A stretch of 64,000 nt of DNA from Paramacrobiotus metropolitanus (lineage: Eukaryota > Tardigrada > Eutardigrada > Parachela > Macrobiotidae), in contig NW_026570333.1 of NCBI RefSeq assembly GCF_019649055.1, positions 310,001 through 374,000 of the forward strand, in the 5' to 3' direction. The notes under the pieces are model-generated. The model worked only from the letters and a program-made list of their open reading frames with translations, did not search any database and was not told where the DNA came from. The position numbers and the translations under genes were made by a program. Shown in pieces: positions 36,355 through 64,000 of the stretch. Positions within the stretch are counted from its first letter, which is position 1. Each line of letters begins with the position of its first letter.

Positions 36355-38339
36355 TCTTCTGCACACACCAACGCGTCAGTTCAACGCCTTTCTGACGCAG
36401 CACAAACACGTTCAAGCACGCTTTACCGTTCTGAACTGGGAACTGCGGATTAACGAGAAGGAAACACGTGGAGAAGGGGGCGGAGAGGTAGCGGGAGAAA
36501 CGGAATGTGCGACGGATGAGAATTGGAGGAAAGGGATCGGAGAATTTTTGGCAGTGTGGAAAATGACTGGGTTTCCCGAAGAGAGCAGATTGCGGATGCT
36601 GGAATAGTGTGCAAATTGAAATGACGCGCTGGAAAAGCGCGTAGCTATGGTGCTGCCGTATGGCTGCGATGGGAGTGCCAATTCCACCCTACCAATTCCA
36701 TTGGCGTTAATTTTACGTTGCACCAGCCCAAATGAACTGCAATTTTGCAAACAAGCGCTTTTGGGGATTTTCCTGCTGTCTTCTGATTTTGTTGCAACAT
36801 CGGAGTATTTTTTTAAATAAAATTTGATATTTCGTGCTTTCTTCTTCAAAAATTTCTGTTTTTGAACGGCACGCGAAACCAGTAAAATATACTTCCGAAA
36901 ACGAACGCAGTTAAACGTGGCTGAGATCGGTGGTTTCTCTGTGATGAGAACGGCATACGCGACTAACGGTACAGGGATCTCACCACTTGCGCTGTCATTT
37001 TATCAGGCATACTTCGAGAAAATTCCACTGTATTGAAAAGAGGTCTACCACTGAAAATTCCGATCGGATCTTCCAACGTCTGCGCTCCGCCCTTCGCGGC
37101 CGTGTTTTGCCACAGAAGCCATTGGCTGCGTGATTTGGCCAGCCGTCATTCGTTAGCGGAAACGGCGGCCCGTTGCTACGCATTTGAATTTTTATTCCGG
37201 TGAAAATCAATTAAAAATTGATAACTGATAACGCTGCGCCCAGCGGCAAACGACCGGAAAGTATATCGTATTGCATTGATTAATTCCCAGAAATCGTGAA
37301 GAAAATCTGCAGTGTTCAGGGAAACTGAGGGAATACTGCCGCATCCGCCTGAACTTTGGAGCAATTAGCTAGAATTAATTTCAAAAATTAATCGTAAAAG
37401 AAAGCCTGAACCATTCGTATAAAACCCTAAATCAGCGAGAAAAAATACCGGTGTTAAAAATAAGTCATAATGTTTGCAAAAAATTATGCCGGATGATTAC
37501 GATGCAATTAGATAAAATAAAATATTATGTAAATGAATTAATAATTGTCAATTAGTAAATTAAAATTTTTTAATTTAATATTATAATTTAAAATGTAATT
37601 AAATTTAGTAAACCAATAATTTAATTTATTTCGTTTTTTTAATTTAATATTATAATTTAAAAGGTAATTAAATTTAATAAATCAATAATTTAATTCATTT
37701 AGTTTTTTTAATTTAATACAGTATTATATTCTTTTTCATTTATTTTTTTTTAAATAAATAGTATAATTTAATTTTTTTACTACTATCTAATTTTTCAAAG
37801 TACAGCAATTTCTAAGGATTTGTTTGATTTAATAAATTCCCCTAAATTATTTCGCGATTATTTAACTCGGATTTACGAGTAATTTTTACCAACGACGCCG
37901 CATTTGATTGTGTTACTTTTAATAATCATAATAACAAAAATGGATACAAGCTTTGTGTGTTGTGTTTGAAAACAGGAATCACGCATCACAGGCCGGCCAA
38001 CATGTGTCAAATCAACTGAGAAGCACGACGAATCAAATCAAAAAAGAGAGAAGAAAATAAACAAAAAAAAATCAATCACCGATCACAAACCCAACATAAA
38101 ATCTCCCCCGTTCACGCCCCGTGTTGCGCCACATATAAAGCACTTTTATATAATTATGGTCCAGAAAACTCTCCACAAAAACACACAATACAAACACCAA
38201 ACCATCCTGTATAAAACTGTGCCGCGTCCATAAATTGTCTGTCCACAAAAATCCATAAATAAATGTCCGAATGATTTTTCCCATTTTGGCACAAATAGCT
38301 GCGGTGGCGGCGACCGCCCGCGGAGTGCGTGGAATAATT
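36355..38339. other. Intergenic: LC8 promoter side and USP32 3' flank
   Basis: 36355-37400 is the upstream side of the light-chain gene on the minus strand. Its open frames are biased toward neither strand and match nothing. 37555-37740 is an AT-rich tandem repeat of about 78 bp (two copies). 38100-38339 should be the 3' UTR of the USP32 gene. No exon is supported. Confidence 0.45.
37555..37740. repeat. AT-rich tandem repeat, about 78-bp unit
   Basis: The string TTTAATTTAATATTATAATT recurs after about 78 bp, followed in both copies by AAATTTA-TAAA-CAATAATTTAATT. It is intergenic. Confidence 0.7.
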
Positions 38340-54282
<15,943 letters not shown>

Positions 54283-55351
54283 CTACAACATTTTTTCCAA
54301 ATTTTATCCCATTCAAAAGCGAAAAAATGTACACCACTCCGTCTACCAAAGAACCAGCAGAACGAGCAGGAAATTCGTCTGAAATTAAATTTAATTTCCC
54401 TCGCCCTGAACTGGGGGGGGGCGCCCCTGACTCCGGGGGAGGAAACGTCCATCCCGATACTTCACTTAAATTGCCCTTTGTTTTACCAGTTAACGGAAAC
54501 ACATTGAGGAAAAGTTATGCACGAACCTTTTTTCCAAGAGGCGATATCACATAATGAGGAAGATCATGCGTAGAATGATTGACAATCCGACGGTGATAAT
54601 TACAACGTGTCGCAGCACGCGTAAATTACAACATCAGTACAGGAAACAGATGATCGACTCCGCGACTACCGTTCCGCAGATTAGCCGTCTCTCAAGATAT
54701 CGTACTCGCAAAGCAGAAGGAGGTTAACAGAAAGAGGGAATTACGAGAATCGAAAGAAAATCATGATGGAAATTGGATAAATTCCGATTTTTGATTGCCT
54801 CCACAAACTTTTGGATTTTTTGAGTCATAATTTTCGTCAACGAGAGTTTTGTGTGTGTGTATCAAGGCAGAAAGATAAACTTCCGATGCACGTGCGTGCG
54901 CACCGGGCAGTCGATATGCCCGCTGCGCACCGGAAGTGCGCGCCCGGGCCTTCTTCTGTGCAGTCGAAAATCAGCTGCAGTCAGAAACCTCGCATTTTAT
55001 TTTTCACGTTCGAACACGAAGAAATTCTAACAGAAACACAAGTCTGATCGTTTTGTTCCCGTTCTCCTGAAATTTTTCCTCATCCAGGAATTTTCAGTAT
55101 TGTTAATCGGGGTATGTCGATGCCTTTTTCTGCTTTCTTCATGACGGTTAAGTTGCCGTAACGTTTACGTCGAACGGGAGAAATTTGGTTACTGCAGTCC
55201 AGAAAAATTCGGCGCCGTCACCTGAGTCTCTGTTCGATGCTTACTGAGTTACCATGTTATAACTGAGACGCGAATGCGAGCGCCGTATTTTTTTCGTTTT
55301 TGCGTTGTTTTTCTGATTGATGAATTTTCCCTCATCCGCAGTAGTTCCATC
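54283..55351. promoter_or_regulatory. Shared divergent promoter region of USP32 (-) and the exonuclease-like gene (+)
   Basis: About 1.07 kb separates the two start codons, which point away from each other. It contains a G9 run near 54413-54421 and a GC-rich patch at about 54890-54960. A possible 5' UTR acceptor (CATCCGCAG) lies just before the plus-strand ATG. No TATA box stands out. Bidirectional promoter activity is inferred from layout only. Confidence 0.4.
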
Positions 55352-57833
55352 ATGGAGCCACCACATTCCTCAGAATCTTGGGACGTTTCCGCGACGGAGC
55401 CCAGCCTCCCCCCGGCCGCCCCCAACGACCCCCCGCACCCCTACCTGCGCCGCGTCTACCACCCCACGGATCCCGCCCTCCAGGCTGAACTCCTAGCCAT
55501 CTCGCAGCTGCCGCCCGTCCTGCAGACGGCCCGCGCCTTCTTGGCCACCTACTGCAGTCCGCCCTCGCTGCGCTTCTTCCTTCTGCGCCGTCTGCCGGTC
55601 ATTCAGGGGGTGCCCATCAGCGACCGCCTGCTGACGGAGAACAATCCGGGCGGCGGCTTCCTGCCGGAGTATCCCGAGTTGTTCATCGTGGTGGATGAGC
55701 CCGAGAGTTTCCTGGTGGAGGAGATGGAGAAGTACCTGAGCGGACAGTCGCGGGTGGGCCTGGCCTTCGTCTGGTTGGATGTTAAGGGCGTCACACCGGT
55801 AAATACGAAGATTTCTTTGCAAAAACGGGGTATTTTCTGGTATTGATTTTTTTATCGATTTATTTCTGTCTTTTTCCTGTAATTATAATTTGGCTGTCTG
55901 TTTACTTTTTTCACAATTTTAATTTGTTTCTCTTATTTATTTCTCTTTCTTTCCTGTATTTAGCTGTCTGTTTAATTTATACCTGTTTAATTTATACCAT
56001 TTTTTAATTTTGTATCTATTTATTTCTGTCTTTTTCCTGTCTGTTTAAGTTTAAGTAAGTACTTGTACACATTTTGTTAATTTTTATTTGTTTAATTTTT
56101 ATTTGTTTCTGAGTTTAGTTAAACTGTGTTTTTTTTTTGTTTATCAAAACCAAATTTAATATCTTCGTTTTCTGGCTGTTGAAGTAATTAGTTATTTTCG
56201 TTTATTTTTTTTGCACTCGTAATTTGGTTTGTGAAATTCCTTACCGCTATTTAAATAATTATAATAATTTAAATAGGTTTATATTTGCTGTATTTTTAAT
56301 GGCTCAAAACTTGTGGATTTCTATTTATTTGAAAAATTTCTGATTCGGATCTTCTGCAAATTGCAGTTAATTTCTCTGATGTTGAAATCGCGTATTTTTG
56401 TATAGGAATGTGTGTTCGCTCTGATAGGCAGAACCGGGTTTCATTTAAAGCCGGTTTACTACGGTTTCTTCTACATTGTGCTGATTTTTTCGGGTTGGAC
56501 TACAGGTGTGCGCGATTGTGTCCAGCGAGAACTTGACGGTGGTGTTCGATGCGACGCGCTTATCGCTGACCCGCCTGCTGCTGTTTCTGCGCCAGCTCCT
56601 GCAGAATCCGGAGGTCGTCAAGGTGGTCAACGGTTGGCCGGCACAGCTGCGTGGTCTGGAGCATTTCTACACCGTCCGCCCGCGGAATGTCCACGATGTC
56701 AGCGTGGTGGAGGCCGCCTGGGACGGCGGGCAGCGGCGCGGCATGTACAGCATGACCGCCTTCCAGGCGCGCTACCGCAACGGCAGCCGGTGGTTTCAGC
56801 GCGGTGGCGAGCAGTTCTTCGCGGCGCCGCTGCAGCTGCAGGTGCCGGGAAAACGGGGTATCGCCGAGTGGAGCGAGGCCCAGTTTGAAGCCCTGTTAAA
56901 ACAGGTAATTTGTGATTAATTTTAGATTATTAGTTGTAGCTTCTAAAAAGGTAATTGTGATTTTTCTTATTTTATTTGTTTAATTTTTTTTATTTTTTGG
57001 TTGCGAACTTCGTAATGTTTAGCTTTCTGTTTTCCACAACTATTAACACGCTTGGCATAAATCACTTAATTAATCATAATAAATAAAATACTTTTTGGAT
57101 TTTATAAGTAACAATTAATGCGCGATTTTTAACAAATCAGGATTAAATTCAGCAAAAAATTACAGTTTATATATTCAACGATTATTTACGACTACATATC
57201 AGATATCTTCTATATTTATTTCCTAAGTAATAACACGTGATAATTTTAATGTTAAAATGAATAAAACATTATCAGTTGCATAACCTACAAAATGTAATAT
57301 GAAATAGGGAACAATAATAATCGGGTATATTTTTTGAAAAAATATTAATATTTCGTAATTAATTGGAAACAATACTGTAACTCAAAACGGATGAAGATTT
57401 ACCTGGTAACATGACCGAATTAAAATTAATCAAAGTATTTCCGTTTGCCGTAACTGCAATAATTTATTCGGCTTGATAATTTTATGTGGCCGGTCACATT
57501 TAACATTTGTTCTTGTGTTCGTGTTAGGTGATCTTTCTGCAGCTGGTGCGGAAACTGCAGATCCAGCGCAGCCTGACGAGAGCCATCCGCTGTATGGAGA
57601 TCGCGCTGCGAGACGTATACAAATCGCGGGAGTGGGAGGTGGACACCGCGAAGGACGACTGGCAGGACGACCCGGAGAGCAACACGGTGCACGTCAGCAA
57701 GAACGACACCGCCGCCCTCCCGGCCATCTTCCTCAATAAGGACGCCGCCGAGTCCAGCAGCAGTGAACGGGACGCCGCTACGGACGACGATGATGCCGAT
57801 GAACCGGAGTCGGAAAGCGAATTTTACTACTAA
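55352..57833 (+). CDS. Degenerate 3'-5' exonuclease-like (EXD1/RNase D fold) protein, three exons
   Basis: Exons are 55352-55798, 56506-56904 and 57528-57833 (TAA); both junctions are in phase 0, giving 383 aa with strong C/G-ending codon bias. After a Pro-rich start, residues about 120-260 follow the layout of the EXD1/egalitarian-type exonuclease domain: FLVEEMEKYL then GLAFVWLDVKG, a central AIVSSENLTVVFDATRLS strand-turn-helix, VVKVVNGW, and VRPRNVHDVSVVEAAW. The usual DxE of motif I and the His-Asp of motif II are not present (NGW replaces the expected HD), while the Asp of the third motif survives. Activity is therefore doubtful; it may bind RNA or act as a scaffold. The C-terminus is a helix (QLVRKLQIQRSLTRAI) followed by a very acidic Ser/Glu/Asp tail. 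The family call rests on pattern only. It is divergent with USP32. Confidence 0.55.
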
Positions 57834-59173
57834 CCGAGTACGTTGCGCATGTTGTGCTTCATGTCGTTAAATTAAATTCTCAATTATAGCTGATATCGTT
57901 TAATTTTTTTCTTTAGTATTTATTTCTTCTTCGCATGCTTTGTTTTTTTCCTGCGATATAAATTTCCAGATTTCCAGTTTTTCTTATTTAAAAATTATTT
58001 ATTTGTTATTTATGATTTGATTGGCGCTTATTTATAAATTTGATTAAAATATTTATGACGCAGATGTTATTTGTTTACTGTTTATGAATTTTCAATTTCT
58101 GGATTTCGGTTATTTACCTTCGTTTCTTAAACAGCGATCTTCAGCGAATTTTTATATATTTGTATTTATTATTCTGAAATAATTATTGATTAATTACTAA
58201 TAGATGAGTTATCTATGAATATTTATGACTTGTTTATGACTTCCGAAACTATTTCTTTCTCTCTCTCTCTGATTTCTTCCTTTCTTCTTTCGCAGATTCT
58301 TGCCTTCCTCTTGGTAAATGGATTCTCATTTATTTTCTAAAGCATTTACCTCATATTTTCTCTCATTTGTTTATGCATTTTCGACACGGTACGCATTGTG
58401 ATTGATCTGCACTCAGAGAATAGAAATTACGTTTGATTGGAAAAGTGGTGCAGCGGCTTTTTGGATGATGGCGATGTCTTCTCTTCTGTCTTCTGCTCAG
58501 CTCTTAACTGTTCCGCGTCATCAGTCATTAATGACCGGCTAATTAAAAACAAGCCAGTTGCTGTGACACTTGTTGCTACTTATCCTGCTCTCGCGGTACA
58601 TTGGAACATCCAATCTGCAGTCGTTGTTTAGTCGTGGTATCTCTTCAAGGTGTACCGCAGGTTTTTTCTCCTCATTAGCGTGTAGTGTGTGTATCGTGCT
58701 GCGACTGCTGCTGCTGACACGGTTTCGTCCAGTTTGGTCGTCCAAGTGTGTTGTACGCGGTGTGTGGAATGTGAAATGTCATTCACATAGTGGTCGCCCC
58801 AGTGTTTTTGTCCTGTACAGTGACGGCGGGGAATTGACCAACCGGTTGGATTATTCTACTTAATTTATCCGACGAATTTATTTCATTTTTTCCAGTGGTC
58901 AGGTGATTTTATTTTAATTAATCTTTCCAATGATCCGGTGAATTTATTCTAATTAATTTTTCCAATGGTCCGGCGAATTTATTTTATTTAATTTTTTTCT
59001 AATGGTCCGGCGAATTTATTTTATTGAATTTTTTCCAATGGTCCGTCGGATTTATTTTAATTAATTTTTTCCGATGTTCTGGAAAATTCCGTAATTATTT
59101 TCATTTTATTATTGGTTGATTGATAATTATTGGGCATATTAGCCAGCACCGTTAGGTGTCGGTTTCCGCGAGA
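57834..59173. other. Intergenic region with CT-rich tract and tandem repeat
   Basis: No exon is supported. A pyrimidine tract (TTTCTTTCTCTCTCTCTCTG and on, ending TTTCGCAG) lies at about 58248-58296. 58871-59085 is a tandem array. The ATG of the lectin gene follows at 59174, so the last few hundred bases should be its promoter and 5' UTR. Confidence 0.5.
58871..59085. repeat. Tandem repeat of about 42-45 bp, five units
   Basis: Each unit contains TTTCCAATGGTCCGGCGAAT (or a near variant) followed by TTATTTTATTTAATT. The array ends 90 bp before the lectin start codon. Confidence 0.8.
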
Positions 59174-62100
59174 ATGGAGTGGCTCCCACGCCGCCGGGAG
59201 GGCCTCGGCTGGCTGGCGTTGATTATCGTTTCCGTGGGATATTTGTCGCTTGCCGGATGCCAAACGCTGAACGCAGCTGCCAGTGTTAATGTTACGGTGA
59301 GTGCTGAATGATTTTTGCAAATTAGTGATTAATTAATTTGTATTGAATTCCGTTTTAGGTTTTTTTAATTCCAGTTTAAGTTATGTTTCACAGATGGTTT
59401 TCTAATAAATTTGTACTCTGTAAAAATGAAAACCAATCATTTTCGTTTCATTGAGGATTCGATTCGTATTAAGTACTAAATTTTCAACTGTGAAGCGGAT
59501 ACGCGAGACGTAGCAGTCGTAGTGCAATGGCTATGTGCCTGAGCCAGGTGTTCTACGTTAATTTACCACCTAGCTTTTACGAACAAATTGCGCAGCACGC
59601 AATCACTTGCTTATAAAATTAATTATTTTTTCCCAGTAGTTTCGAGCATGTGAAGGGGAAAATAAGTTTTTCGATTGTTCGGTATCTAGACCTGATTATA
59701 AAATTATTATTCAGCTCTAATATTTTCTCGTTATCCTTTCTGCAATATTTTACCTTTTGAATTGAAACATTTTTCCTTTGAAATGGAAATTCAGTTTATG
59801 TGAACTTCGTAGTGCACAAATGCAAATTGCTTCAGTAAATTAACTGTTTTGAGATATTTTAGCAGGAGTATCAATTAGCTTTGTAACTGTGCTGTATTTT
59901 ATATATGTAAATTGCTGTTCCCACTTTTCCAGTTTTAGTAGCCTTTCTTCCTAATTATTTGAGAGGAACTCTTGTTGGCGTACCTGCCGTTTTTTCTGCC
60001 GGACAATAGCCTTCTTTCATTCAGCCAAATTAGGGTCAAATGTTTTTCCTTGCGGTTTATAGTGTTAGTTTTTTCCTGTCAACGCAATCTTCTTTAAAAT
60101 GGAACTTCGGTCGATCACATCGTTTGAACTGACCTTTTGTACGGTTTCCGTATGAATGAAACGTATCGGTGATGTGTCTGAATTTTCTATGACTGTTTCC
60201 TTTAAAACGAATGTCTTGTGCATGCTTCACCGAAATTTGCTTGTATAATTTATTTACAGTTAATTATATTAAGTTAAAATAGTTTTCAATAAATTTCAAT
60301 TTGGAGTTTTATTTGGATACTTTATAAGTTGGTTTCAAAGGAATGTATTCTGAGAATTTATTTTTGATACTTTTATTAAACTTGATTCGAGATATTTATT
60401 TGTTTATAATTTACTTATTAATTTAAAGAAAAGATGCTTATTAAAACGGTTTTGGTTTAAACTCTTTTTTGTTGTCCGACATAGATAATTTTATTATAAA
60501 TACTGCATTGGGGGTATAGGTAAATTTTTGGATAATCAGTGAAATTTCCGTAATAAAATACTGTCGCAGCCGGTTATAATTTAGCCATTATTCGGAATTT
60601 AAATCTATTTTCGGTTGATGATTTTATAAAACTTAAAGTTTTTCGTGGCTCGCCATCAAATTTATATTTGCCGTATTTAATTTGATCTATTTTACTAGTT
60701 TCAAAAAATTATATCGAAATAACTGGAAAAAAATCAAGTATTGTTGGAGATAAAGGAAAGTCGATAAAGTTTATTGTGAAAGTGGAGGCCGGTTTTTGCA
60801 GACAAACGACCATAATAACTATTGTCAGAGGGGGATTGCATAAGTAAATTAGAGGTTGTTGATGAGCTTAATGAGATGCCGAGTGGCCGGTGCTGTTGGC
60901 GTTGTTACGTGAGCGCGTGAACGCCTTGCCGCACCACTTGCGCTGATGCAAGTTATTGCAAGTGCTGACGTTGGGTGGAAAGTGGGTCGCTCCGGCGTGC
61001 AGACTGCAGTGGTCAGCCGGGGGCACATCTCGTGATGGAGTGCTGATCGCGGTGTGTGTGACAGTGTAGTACATGGCGTTGTTGTTGCAGATCATCCCGG
61101 ATCTCTTCTACTGTCCGAAAGGTAAGCGTGCGCACAATTAAACGACAATCAAGTGCCGCACACGTGTAGTCCGCGGCGTGCGTATGCAAATTTAATTCGC
61201 TCATCCTGGAGTGATGCGACAGTGTTGGCTGTGAGATTTCACGGCGATGCGACCAAGAGAATATTCACTGACGCGTCGTGCATGTCGATTTCCGGGGATT
61301 TCATACGTACCCAGCCCAAAAACATTGTTGAAAAAAATTTGAAAATTTATCTAGATTTCACAGCGATTTAGGCAGAAAGTACAGCTGTGCAGGATATTTT
61401 TCATGGTTTAATTTAGTATTTTGTATAAAATCATAATGATCGAATGCATAAGAAACGTGAGAAACCGGAAAACATTTTTGAAAAATTCTGAAACTTTGCC
61501 CGTTTTTCAAAGAGATGTATATGCAGCAGTGACAGATTGTTTTTATTATTTAAATTAGTTATATAAAAATTAGTTTGAAATTAAACTTGGTTTTATTTAC
61601 GACGTCGAGAGTTATCTACAGAATACAAGGTTTCATCACGATTTTCTGCTGCTTTCAGATTCTCTTACGGTTACACCGGTTTAAGCATGACATCGTGCAG
61701 TTATTAGTGGCGATGTAATGTAAGGGCTCCGTAGGGCCAACCTCTTTCATCTGACTGCTACGCTTCCTTGGTGCGCTTTCGCTGATTACCTAAACAAAAA
61801 TTAATTGCGAATATTACTAGTATATTTTTTGCCTAAGTGGAATTTGTTTTCCGGATAATCGTAAAAATGTGCGGAGTAGTGCATCTTCTTACTTATGCGA
61901 TAATACGCACGAGCGCTGTTTTGTTTATGCCGAATTTTCAACAGTTGTATTAAAATGTAGAAGTCTTCCGAATAATTCGTGGAAATGCAGCGGATCGATA
62001 CGCATGAGTGATGTTGTATTTAGTGCAAAATTGTCAACAGTTTAATTAAAATGTTGATTATTGAAATTATTTGCACTGACAGGGTGGGTGCTGCTGGACT

Positions 62101-63650
62101 GGATGTGCTACCGCTACATGGAGACGAATGCATCCTGGTCGGTGGCCGGCGAGGCGTGTCGACGGTACGTGAAGCTTGTCCACTTCCGTTGCATGTGTCC
62201 ATCCGATTGATTTACCTTACTTTATGCGTATTAAACGACATTGCCAAATGTGACCTCGCGGTTACGCGCTCATACGAATCACTGCCTTTATGCTCTGAGA
62301 CTTTATCAGGGGGATTTTTTCTGATTATTTTACGATCAAGCGCGGGTCATGGCTGCACTGTGGGTGGGTGGAAACCCTCCCGATACTAAATTGAACAGAA
62401 AATATTCAGTTGTCCCTTGAAAGTTGTCGCTAAATTTAAAAATTCGCATTCCAGAAAAATACCTAAAAACATTTTTTGGATTAGTTTTATTATTTTTTTC
62501 ATTCTTGAATTCGCCGTAAATCGAAGACGTTCGCTGCCGGGTTGCGATTACTGAGTTGTAGAAATAATATATCTTCGAATTTTAGAAGCCGTTTTTTTCT
62601 GAGCAGTTATTTATTTTAATCTGTTGTTTTATTTGCATATTTGTATTTTTTAGAAATGCTATCAAGCTTTTTTTTTTAAATTAACGAATTTCGTTGTCTG
62701 TTTTTGAACACCATTGAATTTATACATTGACCATACTAACACATGCAGTCTTGCAGAGAAAACGTAGTGTAGTGAGTGACAGAGCCGCCGGCATTGCGTT
62801 AATTCAGTCACGCTTAACTAAAATTTTCTCTCGTGTTTTCAATATTTTTTTCCGCTTTTTTCCCTTTCTCTTCTTGTGTAATACGGAATTTAGGAAGAAC
62901 CGTGAACAGCGTTTTCTGCAAATTTGCAAAATGGTTGTCCTGTGCAGGACCAACGCTTGAACAAACAATTAAAATGGTAAAACGAACTACCCAATTTAAT
63001 TATGGAATCCTATTTCCCCCCACAATAAATTAAACACTAAAAAGGTTTAACAGAATTATGTCAAATAGGCATTCTTCCAGTTTTATTTTTACATAGGTTT
63101 TCAATAGCCAGTTCGATACACAGAGTAAAATAAAATGGCAGTATAATTAAAGATAGTTAAATGAAGTTAGTAATGCGATAATTATTTGCGTTATTAAAGA
63201 AATTCTCGTAAATCAGTATCGGCAGCGATCTGCTGACCATGTCCGACTACTCATCCCCCACCAACGCCTGGATCTCCGGCCAGCTGCCCAACACCTCGGT
63301 GTGGCTGGCGGCGGCACTGACGCCGGCGAGGACGCTCTCCTGGAGCGACGGACAGGAGATAGGGCCGTACTCCGGCCTGTGGGCCATCGGGCAGCCGGAC
63401 GCCGGTGGCGGGGAGTGCGTGGCGTTGGATGGACGCTTCGACACTGACAACTGGTACCTGGCGGCGTGCGAGACGCTGCTGCCCTTCGTTTGCCAGCAGC
63501 CGGCCTGTCCCAAGGACACCTTCACCTGTCCGGGCGAGAAGAAGTGTTTATTGATGGACCGGGTGTGTGATCACGAGGGCAACGTGGAGTGCGGATCGTG
63601 GGCCGATGAGTTTGACTGTCCGCCAGGGAACGGACGCACTGAGGCGCCGG
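59174..63650 (+). CDS. C-type lectin / LDLa-domain secreted or membrane protein, partial at 3' end
   Basis: Exons are 59174-59296, 61091-61121, 62083-62164 and 63217-63650; phases 0, 1, 2 match, and the last donor (GTAAGG) leads out of the window. Residues about 11-30 (GLGWLALIIVSVGYLSLAG) form a signal peptide or signal anchor. A C-type lectin domain follows: CPKGW, CYRY, CRRIGSDLLTMSD, VWLAA, then GQPDAGGGECVALDGR and CETLLPFVC. The QPD triplet stands where family members that bind galactose-type sugars carry it, but the usual WND motif is replaced by DNWY, so calcium and sugar binding is uncertain. Next comes an LDL-receptor class A repeat with six cysteines (CPKDTFTC to DEFDC). The protein is exported; its role (recognition, adhesion or clearance) cannot be told from this part. 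Introns are 0.96-1.8 kb except within the coding cluster. Confidence 0.75.
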
Positions 63651-64000
63651 GTAAGGATTTTTCCGCGATTTATCTAGAATTTCCCAGCTGAATGTGTTTT
63701 TTTCTTATTTTGTTGTCCCATTCATTCGACTTGTCATTTTTTACTATGCATTTGAAGTACTTGCTGTTTTTTGAAGTACGTTTTGAATATTTTATTAATG
63801 CTTTCCGTTCACAGAAAAGCTTCACAGTAACTTCAGAAACGATCACGTTAAGCATCATTCGACCAAGGCGGCATAACCACAGAGAAAATTTTATTTGAAA
63901 AATCGTTTTGAATTATTTGTTAATTTTTTTACATAGATAATTCATTTTTAATTGACATTTTTAATTTTTTAAACACATGCCTTATTCGGCATTGTTCGTT
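63651..64000 (+). other. Intron at the right edge of the lectin gene
   Basis: AT-rich sequence follows the donor at 63651. No acceptor-exon pair is recognisable before the window ends. Confidence 0.5.

Noticed and set aside
36173-36607. 144-residue plus-strand frame over the LC8 first exon
   Set aside because: It is antisense to a perfectly conserved LC8 exon.

Overview
The window is eukaryotic and looks like a compact invertebrate genome. Every recognisable gene is split by GT..AG introns. Exons are GC-rich with C/G-ending codons, and introns and spacers are AT-rich. There are no operons, ribosome binding sites, rRNA genes or CRISPR arrays. My best guess for the organism is a tardigrade or another small ecdysozoan. 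This rests on gene spacing, intron size and gene content (a PMT-2-type phosphoethanolamine methyltransferase beside animal USP32, Caskin and dynein light chain LC8). No single sequence feature proves the phylum.

Layout. 607-1403 (+): a four-exon gene for a 142-residue coiled-coil protein I do not recognise. 1404-5120: no gene; it holds mobile-element debris, including a 653-bp TTAA-flanked inverted-repeat element at 3719-4371. 5121-11409 (+): an eight-exon phosphoethanolamine N-methyltransferase (PMT-2-like, 529 aa). 12933-17094 (+): a six-exon, 727-aa, acidic, proline-rich, probably disordered protein. 18819-34204 (+): a nine-exon Caskin-like scaffold with tandem SAM domains and a probable myristoylated start. 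34988-36354 (-): dynein light chain LC8 (89 aa), convergent with the Caskin gene. 38340-54282 (-): a fourteen-exon USP32-type deubiquitinase (1499 aa) ending in a CaaX-like box. 55352-57833 (+): a three-exon protein with a degenerate 3'-5' exonuclease-like fold, divergent from USP32. 59174 to beyond 64000 (+): a secreted or membrane protein with a signal peptide, a C-type lectin domain and an LDL-receptor class A repeat, cut off by the window edge.

The exon models were checked by reading phase. Every model except the Caskin-like gene closes exactly in frame. The Caskin model is one base short in its last exon. The genes are ordinary, unrelated single-copy animal genes with no evident common pathway.

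Two things in the non-coding DNA stand out. (1) A 15-base motif, about TCGTAGTNNANTGGC, recurs about twenty times on both strands, roughly once per longer intron. It matches the A box of tRNA genes and may mark an unrecognised tRNA-derived or introner-like element. (2) Several introns are built of diverged tandem units of about 110-200 bp, often 165-170 bp, that carry decayed copies of the adjacent splice site and exon edge. This suggests introns here grow by serial duplication across exon-intron boundaries.
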